Assembly (NCBI GenBank): GCA_963837515.1
Contig: CAWINT010000005.1
Location: forward strand, 1-64,000
Reading direction: 5' to 3'
Source: RYN-230 sp963837515
GTDB lineage: Bacteria; Actinomycetota; Actinomycetes; Streptosporangiales; Streptosporangiaceae
DNA: 64,000 nt
Position numbers and translations under genes: made by a program. This document shows positions 43,811 to 52,130 of the stretch, one piece after another. Numbering within the stretch: position 1 is the first letter of the stretch; the number at the start of each line of letters is the position of its first letter. Under the pieces are notes generated by a model that saw nothing but the letters and a program-made list of their open reading frames with translations, was not told the origin of the DNA and made no database searches.

Positions 43811-44641
43811 TCAGGCGAACAGCCGGCGCTGGATCTCCCGGTTGTAATCCTCCAGGCTGTTGTCGACGTGCAGCACGGCCGCAGCGGCCGCCTCGTCCGG
43901 ACGGCCGTCGCGGATCGCCTGGTAAATGGCGGCATGCTCAGCCGCGGCCTGATGTATCCGGTCATCCACGGTGCCGCTGCGGCCCAGGATCGACGACTGG
44001 TTCTGCAGCCGCCGGGCGGTCTCCAGCGCGGCGATCAGGAAGGGATTGTGCGAGGCGGCGGCCACGCTCAGGTGGAAGCCGCCGTCGCCGAGGTGGAATT
44101 CGCCCTCATCCTCGGCGCTGGCAGCGCGCTGGCAGCGGGCCGCTGCCTCCTCGATAGCCCGCAGTTCGGCGGGCGTGGCCCGGGCCGCGGCGAGCCGGCT
44201 CGTCTCGGCCTCCTGGGTACGGCGGAACTCGAACAGCATGAACAGGTGATCGAGGTCGGCTGGCAGGAACTGGGTTTCCCGGACGGCGCCCAGCAGTCCT
44301 GGCTCGTCCGCGACGTAGAGCCCGCGACCACGCTGCGCGCGGACCCGGCCGATCGCGGAGAGGATCTTGATGGCCTCCCGGGCGACCGTCCGGCTCACCG
44401 ACAGTTCCCGGGCCAGTTCGAACTCGGTGGGCAGCCGGTCGCCTGGCTGCAGCCCGGATTCGGCGATGTACTGAAGGATCCGCTCGGCGGCGACCTCGTA
44501 CCCCGGCCGGTAGGCCTCGGCCTGAGGCTGGCTGGCGGCCGACGGCCGGGTCCGTGTCCCAGCTTGCGCCGCTGCGCTCCCGGCGCCGCCAGCGCGTCGG
44601 GGGTCTGCTGCTTGGATCACACCGCCCGCCATCTCTGTCAC
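43811..44641 (-). CDS. FadR/GntR-family transcription regulator
   Basis: A 276-residue regulator. A 45-residue polar leader precedes the winged HTH, AAERILQYIAESGLQPGDRL followed by PTEFELARELSVSRTVAREA (about residues 50-90). A FadR-type all-helical FCD effector domain (about 125-265) includes FEFRRTQEAETSRLAAARATP, FHLSVAAASHNPFL and DGRPDEAAAAAVLHVDNS, whose Asp/His residues usually bind a metal and a carboxylate ligand. The start is GTG at 44641. It is convergent with the barrel gene and divergent from the glycosidase operon; identical 12-mers before it and before the barrel gene are its likely operators. The ligand is probably a sugar acid, by family analogy. Confidence 0.88.
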   Translation of the reverse strand: MTEMAGGVIQAADPRRAGGAGSAAAQAGTRTRPSAASQPQAEAYRPGYEVAAERILQYIAESGLQPGDRLPTEFELARELSVSRTVAREAIKILSAIGRVRAQRGRGLYVADEPGLLGAVRETQFLPADLDHLFMLFEFRRTQEAETSRLAAARATPAELRAIEEAAARCQRAASAEDEGEFHLGDGGFHLSVAAASHNPFLIAALETARRLQNQSSILGRSGTVDDRIHQAAAEHAAIYQAIRDGRPDEAAAAAVLHVDNSLEDYNREIQRRLFA

Positions 44642-44646
44642 GATGA

Positions 44647-44658
44647 ATGAATATTACT
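44647..44658. promoter_or_regulatory. candidate GntR operator, copy 2
   Basis: ATGAATATTACT immediately before the GntR start; identical to copy 1. Confidence 0.5.
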
Positions 44659-44898
44659 TAGCTCCGCGAAACTTACAAAGCCGCCGCCAGCGAGCAGGCC
44701 CTGGTCACTTCCAGCAGCCAAACTCTATCGCGCCCGCCCGCGGCCCCCGCTGCCCCCGGCCGGGCCGCCAGGCTGACCGTGGTGTTGTCGGCCGGAGTGG
44801 CCGACGTCGCGGCCGAGGCCGCAGCCCGCGCGGGGGACCTCCAGGACACACGCACGCGCGCGGATGGCCCCGCGCCGGCCGCCTCATGAATAACACTC

Positions 44899-44926
44899 TT
44901 GACAGCGGGATGTCGCGCCATAAGAG
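44899..44926 (+). promoter_or_regulatory. candidate sigma-70 promoter
   Basis: TTGACA at 44899-44904, 16 bp spacer, TAAGAG at 44921-44926, in an AT-rich patch 160 bp before the beta-helix protein gene. Confidence 0.5.
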
Positions 44927-45089
44927 TACTATTTATATACCTTTCCGGACCCATTGGGGTGGCCCTTAGCCTGCGATCCAGCCGGATGCCCCGTCCGACG
45001 ACGGCACGCCATTCCGGAATGGCAATCCGGTCTCATCCAGCGTGCGGGCAACTGCCCGTACCGGGGCGGCCATGGACAAGGAGGATCAC

Positions 45090-47522
45090 ATGCGGCACCC
45101 CCGTAAACGGCGTACCGGCCTGGCTGGGCTCGCGCTGCTCGCCGGCACCCTGGGCCCGGCCGGCGCGGCCATCGCCGCGCCCGTCGCTGCCCAGGCGGCC
45201 ACGGTCACGAACCTGTACGTGGCACCCGGCGCGGCGGCCGGCGGCACCGGGACGGCGCAGCTGCCCCTGGCCAGCCTTGGCCAGGCCGAGCAGCTCGCGC
45301 ACCAGGACTCCGCCACGGCGGACGTCGTCGTTAACCTGGCGGCGGGCACCTACCGGCTGACCCAGCCGCTCGACTTCACCAGCGCTGACGCTGGCCAGAA
45401 CGGCCACACGATCACCTACGCGGGCACCGCCGGGCAGGCCACGGTCATGAGCGGTTCCCAGCAGGTGACCGGCTGGCAGGTGCAGGACCAGGCGAACAAC
45501 ATCTGGGTAGCAGGTGTCGGCACCGGGACGAACACCCGCCAGCTCTACGTCAACGGCGTGGAGGCACCCCGGGCCGCCGTCCAGGTGCCCCGTTCCGACT
45601 TCACCTTTACCTCGGCCGGAATGACGTTCACCAGTCCTTCGCTCAGCTACCTCGACAGCACCACGGACCAGAACCAGATCGAAGTCGAGACGCTCGACTC
45701 CTTCACCGACCGTTACTCGCCGGTCCAGTCGATCAGCGGCGGCACGATCACCATGCAGCAGCCCGCGTGGAGCAACAACACCTGGGGCTACGACACGATG
45801 AACGCCGCGTACACGATGTACCTGGAGAACAACTACGCGTTCCTCCAGCAGGCGGGGCAGTGGTACCTGAACTCGTCCACCGGCCAGCTGTTCTACAAAG
45901 CGCAGTCCGGGCAGAATCCCAACAACCTCGACATCGAACTGCCCAAGCAGCAGTCCCTGCTGTCGGTCAGCGGCAGCTACAGCAGCCCGGTCAGCGGCCT
46001 GACCTTCAGCAACATCACCTTCACCGGAACCAGCTGGCTCGGTCCGAGCAGCAATCAGGGCTACGCCGACCAGCAGGCCGGCGCGTTCCTCACCGGCAGC
46101 TGGCAGCAGCCGTCGTTCGGCAGCTGCTACAGCGGCTGCCAGCTGTTCGAGGCCACCCGCCAGCGCTGGAACCAGACGCCGGCCGCGGTGCAGGTCTCCG
46201 CGGCCAGCAACATCACCTTCAGCGGCGACACCTTCACCGACCTCGGCCAGGTCGGCCTGGGCATCGGCAATGACCCGGACGCCACCTCCAGCGGGCCCGG
46301 CCTGGGCGCCAGCAACATCACTGTCACCGGCAGCACCTTCTCCGTCGATGCGGGCAGCGGCATCGTGGCCGGCGGGGTGCAGACCAACGCGCACCACCCG
46401 AGCAGCGCCGCGATGACCGACCAGAACATCACCCTCAGCAACAACCACGTCACCGGGACCGGGACCGATTACCGGGAGACGCCGGCCATCCTGTCCACCT
46501 ACGTCACCGGCGCGACGATCACCCACAACCAGGTCGACCACCTGCCCTACGACGGGATCGACGTCGGCTGGGGCTGGGGGGTGAACGACCCGGGCGGCAG
46601 CCAGGACTACGCCAACCGGGGCACCTACAACTACCAGCCCGTCTACAGCACGCCCACCACGCTGAAGAACACCACCGTCTCCGACAACCTGATCTTCAAC
46701 ACGAAGAACGCCATGCACGACGGCGGCAGCATCTACAACCTGTCCGCCAATCCCGGCAGCGTGTTCGAGGACAACTACATGTACAACAACAACAGCACCG
46801 TGGCGCTGTACCTCGACGAAGGTTCCCGGTACGTCACGCTGACCGGCAACGTAGTGCAGGACGCCGGAGTATGGGCCTTCACCAATGCCAATCCGAACAA
46901 CAACACCAACAACAACACCTTCTCCGGTAACTGGTACAACGGCGGCGCCACCCAGGTGGCCACCGGGTCCCCGCACAACAACGTGCTGTCCAACAACGTC
47001 CAGGTCAGCGGCTACAACTGGCCGTCCGGCGCCCAGCAGGTCATCCAGGCGGCCGGCATTCAGCCGGGGTCGGGGTCGGGGGGCGGGAGTTTCCCGGCGG
47101 GTTATCACCGGCTGGTGATCGGTAACGACAGCCTGTGCGTGGATGTGTACGGGAACACCAGCGCGTCGGGGGCGGCGATCGACCAGTGGACCTGCAACGG
47201 GCAGGCGAATCAGCAGTTCCAGTTCGTGCCCACCTCCGGCGGTTACGGGGAACTGCAGGCGCAGAACTCCGGGGATGACGTCACCGTGTCCGGGACGGTC
47301 ACCGCGGCCGGGACACCGGACATCGTGCAGCAGCCGGTGAACGGGTCGGCGGCCAGCCAGTGGCTGCCGGTGGCCCAGTCCGACGGGTCGTGGGCGTTCA
47401 GGAACTCCGCCAGCGGCCTGTGCCTGGACGTTTACGGCGCCGGCAGCAACCTCGGCCAGCAACTCGACCAGTGGCCCTGCAAGAACGCCCCCGCCACCAA
47501 CCAGGACTTCACCGCGCAGTGA
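45090..47522 (+). CDS. secreted right-handed beta-helix protein with ricin-type tail
   Basis: An 810-residue exported protein. A basic signal peptide (RHPRKRRTGLAGLALLAG, cleavage after AQA around residue 36) leads to LYVAPGAAAGGTGTAQLPLASLGQAEQLA, the start of many right-handed beta-helix polysaccharide enzymes. Repeated strands with Asn/Asp/Gly turns follow (NITFSGDTFTDLG, NITVTGSTFSVDAG, NITLSNNHVTGTG, TTVSDNLIFN). HDGGSIYNLSA is typical of GH120/GH141-like or lyase helices. A Gly/Ser linker at about 660 joins a ricin-like beta-trefoil with paired Cys and QxW repeats. AAGGAGG precedes the ATG at 45090. It is the first of three collinear secreted enzymes and is probably a xylan- or pectin-active hydrolase or lyase; the exact class is not resolved. 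Confidence 0.8.
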   Translation: MRHPRKRRTGLAGLALLAGTLGPAGAAIAAPVAAQAATVTNLYVAPGAAAGGTGTAQLPLASLGQAEQLAHQDSATADVVVNLAAGTYRLTQPLDFTSADAGQNGHTITYAGTAGQATVMSGSQQVTGWQVQDQANNIWVAGVGTGTNTRQLYVNGVEAPRAAVQVPRSDFTFTSAGMTFTSPSLSYLDSTTDQNQIEVETLDSFTDRYSPVQSISGGTITMQQPAWSNNTWGYDTMNAAYTMYLENNYAFLQQAGQWYLNSSTGQLFYKAQSGQNPNNLDIELPKQQSLLSVSGSYSSPVSGLTFSNITFTGTSWLGPSSNQGYADQQAGAFLTGSWQQPSFGSCYSGCQLFEATRQRWNQTPAAVQVSAASNITFSGDTFTDLGQVGLGIGNDPDATSSGPGLGASNITVTGSTFSVDAGSGIVAGGVQTNAHHPSSAAMTDQNITLSNNHVTGTGTDYRETPAILSTYVTGATITHNQVDHLPYDGIDVGWGWGVNDPGGSQDYANRGTYNYQPVYSTPTTLKNTTVSDNLIFNTKNAMHDGGSIYNLSANPGSVFEDNYMYNNNSTVALYLDEGSRYVTLTGNVVQDAGVWAFTNANPNNNTNNNTFSGNWYNGGATQVATGSPHNNVLSNNVQVSGYNWPSGAQQVIQAAGIQPGSGSGGGSFPAGYHRLVIGNDSLCVDVYGNTSASGAAIDQWTCNGQANQQFQFVPTSGGYGELQAQNSGDDVTVSGTVTAAGTPDIVQQPVNGSAASQWLPVAQSDGSWAFRNSASGLCLDVYGAGSNLGQQLDQWPCKNAPATNQDFTAQ
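47075..47522 (+). repeat. 448-bp inverted repeat, left copy
   Basis: The DNA coding for the ricin-type tail of the beta-helix protein. It is essentially identical, on the opposite strand, to 51683-52130; the one difference noticed is at 47516 (G versus A). The predicted peptides agree in more than one reading frame. Confidence 0.92.
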
Positions 47523-47569
47523 GGCATCCCCTGAGGCAATGGTTCCCCATCAGGAAGGAAGGTACCGAC

Positions 47570-49027
47570 ATGACCCTGAGGTCACCACTGCGGTCCACCC
47601 GGCGGCTTTTACTGCTCTTGTTCGCCGCGCTGGCGCTCGGAACCGCCGGCCTGGCGGCCGGGAGCACCGCGCCCGCGGCCGCGGCGTCGCTGCCCTGTGA
47701 CAGCTACGCGTCCGGGGGCACGCCCTGCGTCGCCGCGTACAGCACGGTGCGCGCGCTGTACGCGTCCTACAACGGGCCGCTGTACCAGATCCAGCGGTCC
47801 TCCGACAGCAGCTACCTGAACATCGGCCTGCTGGCCGCGGGCGGCTACGTCAACGCCGCCCCGCAGGTCTCGTTCTGCTCCGGCACCACCTGCACGATCA
47901 CCAAGATCTACGACCAGAGCGCGAACCACAGCGACCTGCCGATCTCCTGGGGCGGCTACTGGCACGGCCCCGGCCCGAACGGCTCAGACCTCGGCGCCAA
48001 CGCGATGGCGCTGCCGGTGACGATCGCCGGGCACCAGGCCTACGGGGTCAAGACCACCCCCGGCATGGGCTACCGGGTCGACAACATCAACGTGCCGACC
48101 GGCTCCCAGCCCGAGGGGGTCTACATGGTGACCTCCTCCAACCTCTACAACAACCAGTGCTGTTATGACTTCGGCACCGGCGAGACCTCGCACACCGACA
48201 CCGGCAACGGGCACATGAACGCGATCGAGTTCGGCAGCGCGTGCTGGTTCGGCGGCTGCACGGGGTCCGGCCCGTGGGTGGAAGCCGACCTGGAGAACGG
48301 CATGTACTCCACGAACACCGGGCCCAACACCGCCAGTAACCCCGGCGTGCACTACCCGTTCGTCAGCGCCTGGGAGAAAAACAACGGTACGTCCAACTTC
48401 ACGCTGAAATACGGTAACGCCACGAGTGGCGGGCTGACCACCACCTACTCGGGGGCGCTGCCGAACGGCTACTCGCCGATGCACGAGGAAGCCGACATCC
48501 TGCTCGGCACCGGCGGTGACAACAGCAACGGCGCCCAGGGAGAGTTCTTCGAGGGCGCCATCACCAACGGCTACCCGTCCGACGCCACCGAGAACTCGGT
48601 GCAGTCCAACCTCACCACCGCCGGCTACGCGCAGACCAGCGCGCCGACCGGCCCGATCGTGTCCGGTCTCAGCAGCTCGAAGTGCGTGGACGACAGCGCC
48701 TTCTCCACCGCGAACGGCAACAAGATCCAGATGTGGGACTGCACCGGCGGTGTCAACCAGCAGTGGGCCGTCGAGCCCGACGGCACCTTGCAGGTCTACG
48801 GCAAGTGCCTGGACATCACCGGCGCCAACTACGGTAATGGCACCCTCATCGAACTATGGCAGTGCAACGGCGGCGCCAACCAGCAATGGCAGGCCAGCAA
48901 CGGCACCCTGGTCAACCCCGCCTCCGGCAAATGCCTCGACGACCCGAACTCCAACACCGCCAACGGCACCCAGCTGATCCTGTGGACCTGCAACGGCGGC
49001 ACCAACCAGCAATGGAGACTCCCGTAA
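47570..49027 (+). CDS. secreted GH54 alpha-L-arabinofuranosidase with ricin tail
   Basis: A 485-residue exported enzyme of the AbfB catalytic family. After a signal peptide (to about residue 37) it begins LPCDSYASGGTPCVAAYSTVRALYASYNGPLYQIQRSSDSSYLNIGLLAAGGYVNAAPQVSFCSGTTCTITKIYDQSANHSDL, the well-known GH54 N-terminus with its disulfide Cys residues. GNGHMNAIEFGSACWFGGC and WVEADLENGMYS lie in the active-site half. In place of the fungal arabinose-binding domain a ricin-type trefoil (about 355-485) with three Cys/QQW repeats is fused. It releases terminal arabinofuranose from arabinan or arabinoxylan. AAGGAAGG precedes the ATG, 47 bp after the beta-helix gene. Confidence 0.9.
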   Translation: MTLRSPLRSTRRLLLLLFAALALGTAGLAAGSTAPAAAASLPCDSYASGGTPCVAAYSTVRALYASYNGPLYQIQRSSDSSYLNIGLLAAGGYVNAAPQVSFCSGTTCTITKIYDQSANHSDLPISWGGYWHGPGPNGSDLGANAMALPVTIAGHQAYGVKTTPGMGYRVDNINVPTGSQPEGVYMVTSSNLYNNQCCYDFGTGETSHTDTGNGHMNAIEFGSACWFGGCTGSGPWVEADLENGMYSTNTGPNTASNPGVHYPFVSAWEKNNGTSNFTLKYGNATSGGLTTTYSGALPNGYSPMHEEADILLGTGGDNSNGAQGEFFEGAITNGYPSDATENSVQSNLTTAGYAQTSAPTGPIVSGLSSSKCVDDSAFSTANGNKIQMWDCTGGVNQQWAVEPDGTLQVYGKCLDITGANYGNGTLIELWQCNGGANQQWQASNGTLVNPASGKCLDDPNSNTANGTQLILWTCNGGTNQQWRLP

Positions 49028-49145
49028 CCGATGAAAGACCCGGGGCAGCCAGCCCGCCATCGCGTCTGGCGCGGCTGGCTGCCCCGGACTATCCGGCCCG
49101 GCATCACCCGGCCATCGCCCGCTCGATCAGGAAGGAAGATCACTC

Positions 49146-51557
49146 ATGACCACTCTGGCCCGGCTCCGGCCGGTACGACGAGCATTACTGCTGGCCGGAG
49201 CGGCGGTGCTGCTCGCCGCCGGACTACAGGCCGCCGGCGGGATACCGGCGGCCGCCGCGGCCACCGCCATCACGGTGAACGGGACGCAGGGTGGCCGGAC
49301 GTTCGATGGGATCGGGGCGATCAGCGGCGGCGGCGGCAACACCCGGCTGCTGGCCGACTACCCGGCGGCGCAGCAGTCGCAGATCTACGATTATCTCTTC
49401 AAGCCGGGGTACGGTGCGGACCTGCAGATCCTGAAGGTGGAGATCGGCGGGGACACCAACTCCACCGACGGATCCGAGTCGAGCATCGAGCACGCACGGG
49501 GCACGGTCAACTGCAACGCCGGCTATGAGTGGCAGCTGATGCAGGCGGCCAAGGCGCGCAACCCGAATATCAAGCTGTACGGGCTGGCCTGGGGTGCGCC
49601 GGGGTGGATCGGCAGCGGGAACTTCTGGTCCACCGACATGACCAATTACCTGATCAGCTGGCTGAACTGCGCCAAGTCCAAGGGGCTGGCCATCAACTAC
49701 CTGGGCGGCTGGAACGAGCGGGGCTACAACATCGGCTGGTATGAGAACCTGCGCTCCGCGCTGAACTCGGCGGGCTACTCCAGCGTGCAGATCGTCGGGG
49801 CGGACACGGACTGGAGCGTCGCGAACGACCTGGTGTCCAACAGCGCGTTCTCCCAGGCCGTGCAGATCATCGGCGCGCACTACCCCTGCGGGTGGATGAG
49901 CGCCGAAACCTCCTGCCCGAGCAGTTCGAACGCGCTGGCCACCGGGAAGCCGCTGTGGGCCAGCGAGAACGGGTCGCAGGATTACAACAACGGGGCGGCG
50001 GCGATGGCGCGCGCCGACAACCGGGACTATCTCGACGGGAAGATGACCGCCACCATCAACTGGCCGATCGTGGCGGCTATCTACCCCGGCCTGCCCTACA
50101 GCACCGACGGGCTGATCCTGGCCAACCAGCCGTGGTCCGGCGCGTACTCGGTCGGCAAGCAGGCCTGGGTGACCGCGCAGACCACGCAGTTCACCGCGCC
50201 GGGCTGGACCTACATCGACTCCGCGTCCGGGTATCTGGGCGGCAGCGGGAGCAACGGCAGCTACGTCACGCTCAAGTCGCCGGGCGGGACGGACTGGAGC
50301 TCGATCATCGAGACCACGCAGGCCTCGGCCGCGCAGACCGTCACGTACAACGTCACCGGCGGGCTGTCCGCCGGCACCGTGCACGTGTGGGCCACCAACG
50401 TCAACTCCTCCGACCCGTCAACCTGGTTCGTGCACTCCACCGATATCACCCCCAGCAACGGCAGCTTCTCGCTCACGCTCCAGCCGGGGTACGTGTACTC
50501 GCTGACCACGACCACCGGCCAGGGCAAGGGCACGGCCGTCTCGCCCGGCCAGGGCACGCTGTCGCTGCCGTATTCCGACAGCTTCGACGCCGACACGGCC
50601 GGCCAGCAGCCGCCGTACCTGTCCCAGATGCAAGGCGCGTTCGAGGTCGAGCCGTGCGCGGGCGGCCGGTCCGGGCAGTGCGTCCAGCAGCAGGCCCCGG
50701 TCCAGCCGATCGAATGGGACAGCAACGCCAATCCGTTCACCATTGGCGGGTACCCGGGCTGGTCCAACTACACGGTCTCGGCCGACGCGCTCATCGAGCA
50801 GCCGGGCGCGGTGCAGCTCATCGGGCGGGCCGGCGCCCAGGTCGGCTACTACCCACCGGCGGCCAGCGGGTATTACCTCCAGCTGGCCAACACCGGCGCC
50901 TGGTCCATCGCCCGCACCAGCAGCAGCGGCGCGCAGGCCACGCTGGCCAGTGGCACCGTGGCCGCCCCCGGGACCGGCACTTGGCAGCACCTGGCCCTGA
51001 CGTTCAGCGGAGCCACCATATCCGCCGCGATCAACGGCACCACCGTGGCCACGGTGACCGACTCCACCTACGCCACCGGCATGGTGGGCTTCGGCACCTC
51101 GGGCTACCAGACCGACCAGTTCGACAACCTGTCAGTCACCTCCGCCGCCGGCGGTGGCGGTGGTAGTGGTGGCGCCACGGGGCCGATCGTGGCCGGGGAT
51201 GACAGTGCCAAGTGCGTGGACGCCAACGGGCAGTCGAGCGCTGATGGCACGAAGATCCAGATGTGGGACTGCAACGGCGGGCCGAACCAGCAGTGGACCG
51301 TCGCGTCCAACGGCACCATCCAGGTTTACGGCAAGTGCCTGGACATCACCGGCGCCAACTACGCTAACGGCACCGGTATCGAGCTGTGGACCTGCAACGG
51401 CGGCGCTAACCAGCAATGGCACGCGAGCAGCGGGACACTGGTAAACCCGGCATCTGGTAAATGCCTCGATGACCCGAACTCCAATACCAACAACGGCACC
51501 CAGCTGGGCCTGTGGACCTGCAACGGGGGCAGCAACCAGCAATGGGCCATTCCATAA
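49146..51557 (+). CDS. secreted GH59 galactosylceramidase-like beta-galactosidase with ricin tail
   Basis: An 803-residue exported clan-A glycosidase resembling family GH59. The signal peptide ends near AAAAA-TAI (residue 41). GRTFDGIGAISGGGGNTRLLADYP opens the barrel. The acid/base Glu is E191 in LGGWNERGYNIGWYE, and the nucleophile is E274 in PLWASENGSQD. A beta-sandwich and a laminin-G-like lectin domain (about 460-670) precede a Gly/Ser linker and a ricin trefoil nearly the same as that of the GH54 neighbour. Soil bacterial members probably act on plant beta-galactosides rather than ceramides. CAGGAAGGAAG precedes the ATG. It is the last gene of the rightward operon. Confidence 0.88.
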   Translation: MTTLARLRPVRRALLLAGAAVLLAAGLQAAGGIPAAAAATAITVNGTQGGRTFDGIGAISGGGGNTRLLADYPAAQQSQIYDYLFKPGYGADLQILKVEIGGDTNSTDGSESSIEHARGTVNCNAGYEWQLMQAAKARNPNIKLYGLAWGAPGWIGSGNFWSTDMTNYLISWLNCAKSKGLAINYLGGWNERGYNIGWYENLRSALNSAGYSSVQIVGADTDWSVANDLVSNSAFSQAVQIIGAHYPCGWMSAETSCPSSSNALATGKPLWASENGSQDYNNGAAAMARADNRDYLDGKMTATINWPIVAAIYPGLPYSTDGLILANQPWSGAYSVGKQAWVTAQTTQFTAPGWTYIDSASGYLGGSGSNGSYVTLKSPGGTDWSSIIETTQASAAQTVTYNVTGGLSAGTVHVWATNVNSSDPSTWFVHSTDITPSNGSFSLTLQPGYVYSLTTTTGQGKGTAVSPGQGTLSLPYSDSFDADTAGQQPPYLSQMQGAFEVEPCAGGRSGQCVQQQAPVQPIEWDSNANPFTIGGYPGWSNYTVSADALIEQPGAVQLIGRAGAQVGYYPPAASGYYLQLANTGAWSIARTSSSGAQATLASGTVAAPGTGTWQHLALTFSGATISAAINGTTVATVTDSTYATGMVGFGTSGYQTDQFDNLSVTSAAGGGGGSGGATGPIVAGDDSAKCVDANGQSSADGTKIQMWDCNGGPNQQWTVASNGTIQVYGKCLDITGANYANGTGIELWTCNGGANQQWHASSGTLVNPASGKCLDDPNSNTNNGTQLGLWTCNGGSNQQWAIP

Positions 51558-51598
51558 TCCCCAGCGCCTGACGCCTGGCGCGGCAGGACCACACGCGA

Positions 51599-51633
51599 CA
51601 GGGCGCCCGGACCGTGATGGTCCGGGCGCCCTG
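51599..51633. terminator. bidirectional terminator hairpin
   Basis: A perfect 15-bp stem CAGGGCGCCCGGACC with its complement and loop GTGAT, between the convergent GH59 and GH39-like genes. Confidence 0.8.
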
Positions 51634-51682
51634 CCCTATCCGGTGAACGGCCGGCCGGGCGGCCGGCGTTACCGCAGGAGCC

Positions 51683-52130
51683 TCACTGTGCGGTGAAGTC
51701 CTGGTTGGTGGCGGGGGCGTTCTTGCAGGGCCACTGGTCGAGTTGCTGGCCGAGGTTGCTGCCGGCGCCGTAAACGTCCAGGCACAGGCCGCTGGCGGAG
51801 TTCCTGAACGCCCACGACCCGTCGGACTGGGCCACCGGCAGCCACTGGCTGGCCGCCGACCCGTTCACCGGCTGCTGCACGATGTCCGGTGTCCCGGCCG
51901 CGGTGACCGTCCCGGACACGGTGACGTCATCCCCGGAGTTCTGCGCCTGCAGTTCCCCGTAACCGCCGGAGGTGGGCACGAACTGGAACTGCTGATTCGC
52001 CTGCCCGTTGCAGGTCCACTGGTCGATCGCCGCCCCCGACGCGCTGGTGTTCCCGTACACATCCACGCACAGGCTGTCGTTACCGATCACCAGCCGGTGA
52101 TAACCCGCCGGGAAACTCCCGCCCCCCGAC
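51683..52130 (-). repeat. 448-bp inverted repeat, right copy
   Basis: Inverted partner of 47075-47522; it covers the ricin-domain code including the stop codon. Confidence 0.92.

Larger units (their letters stand above)
44642..45089. other. divergent control region of the glycosidase locus
   Basis: A 448-bp spacer. It contains the 12-mer at 44647, a candidate -35/-10 promoter at 44899-44926 for the rightward operon, and AAGGAGG at 45079. Its middle encodes Ala-rich nonsense frames only. Confidence 0.5.

Noticed and set aside
45033..47462. An 809-codon open frame on the minus strand across the beta-helix gene
   Set aside because: It is a GC-skew shadow of the plus-strand gene: Arg/Gly/Val-rich with no motif, and it covers the ricin repeat in antisense.
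47075..52130. Inverted repeats as ends of a composite transposon
   Set aside because: The arms encode carbohydrate-binding domains ending in stop codons, no transposase lies between them and no target-site duplication was seen.
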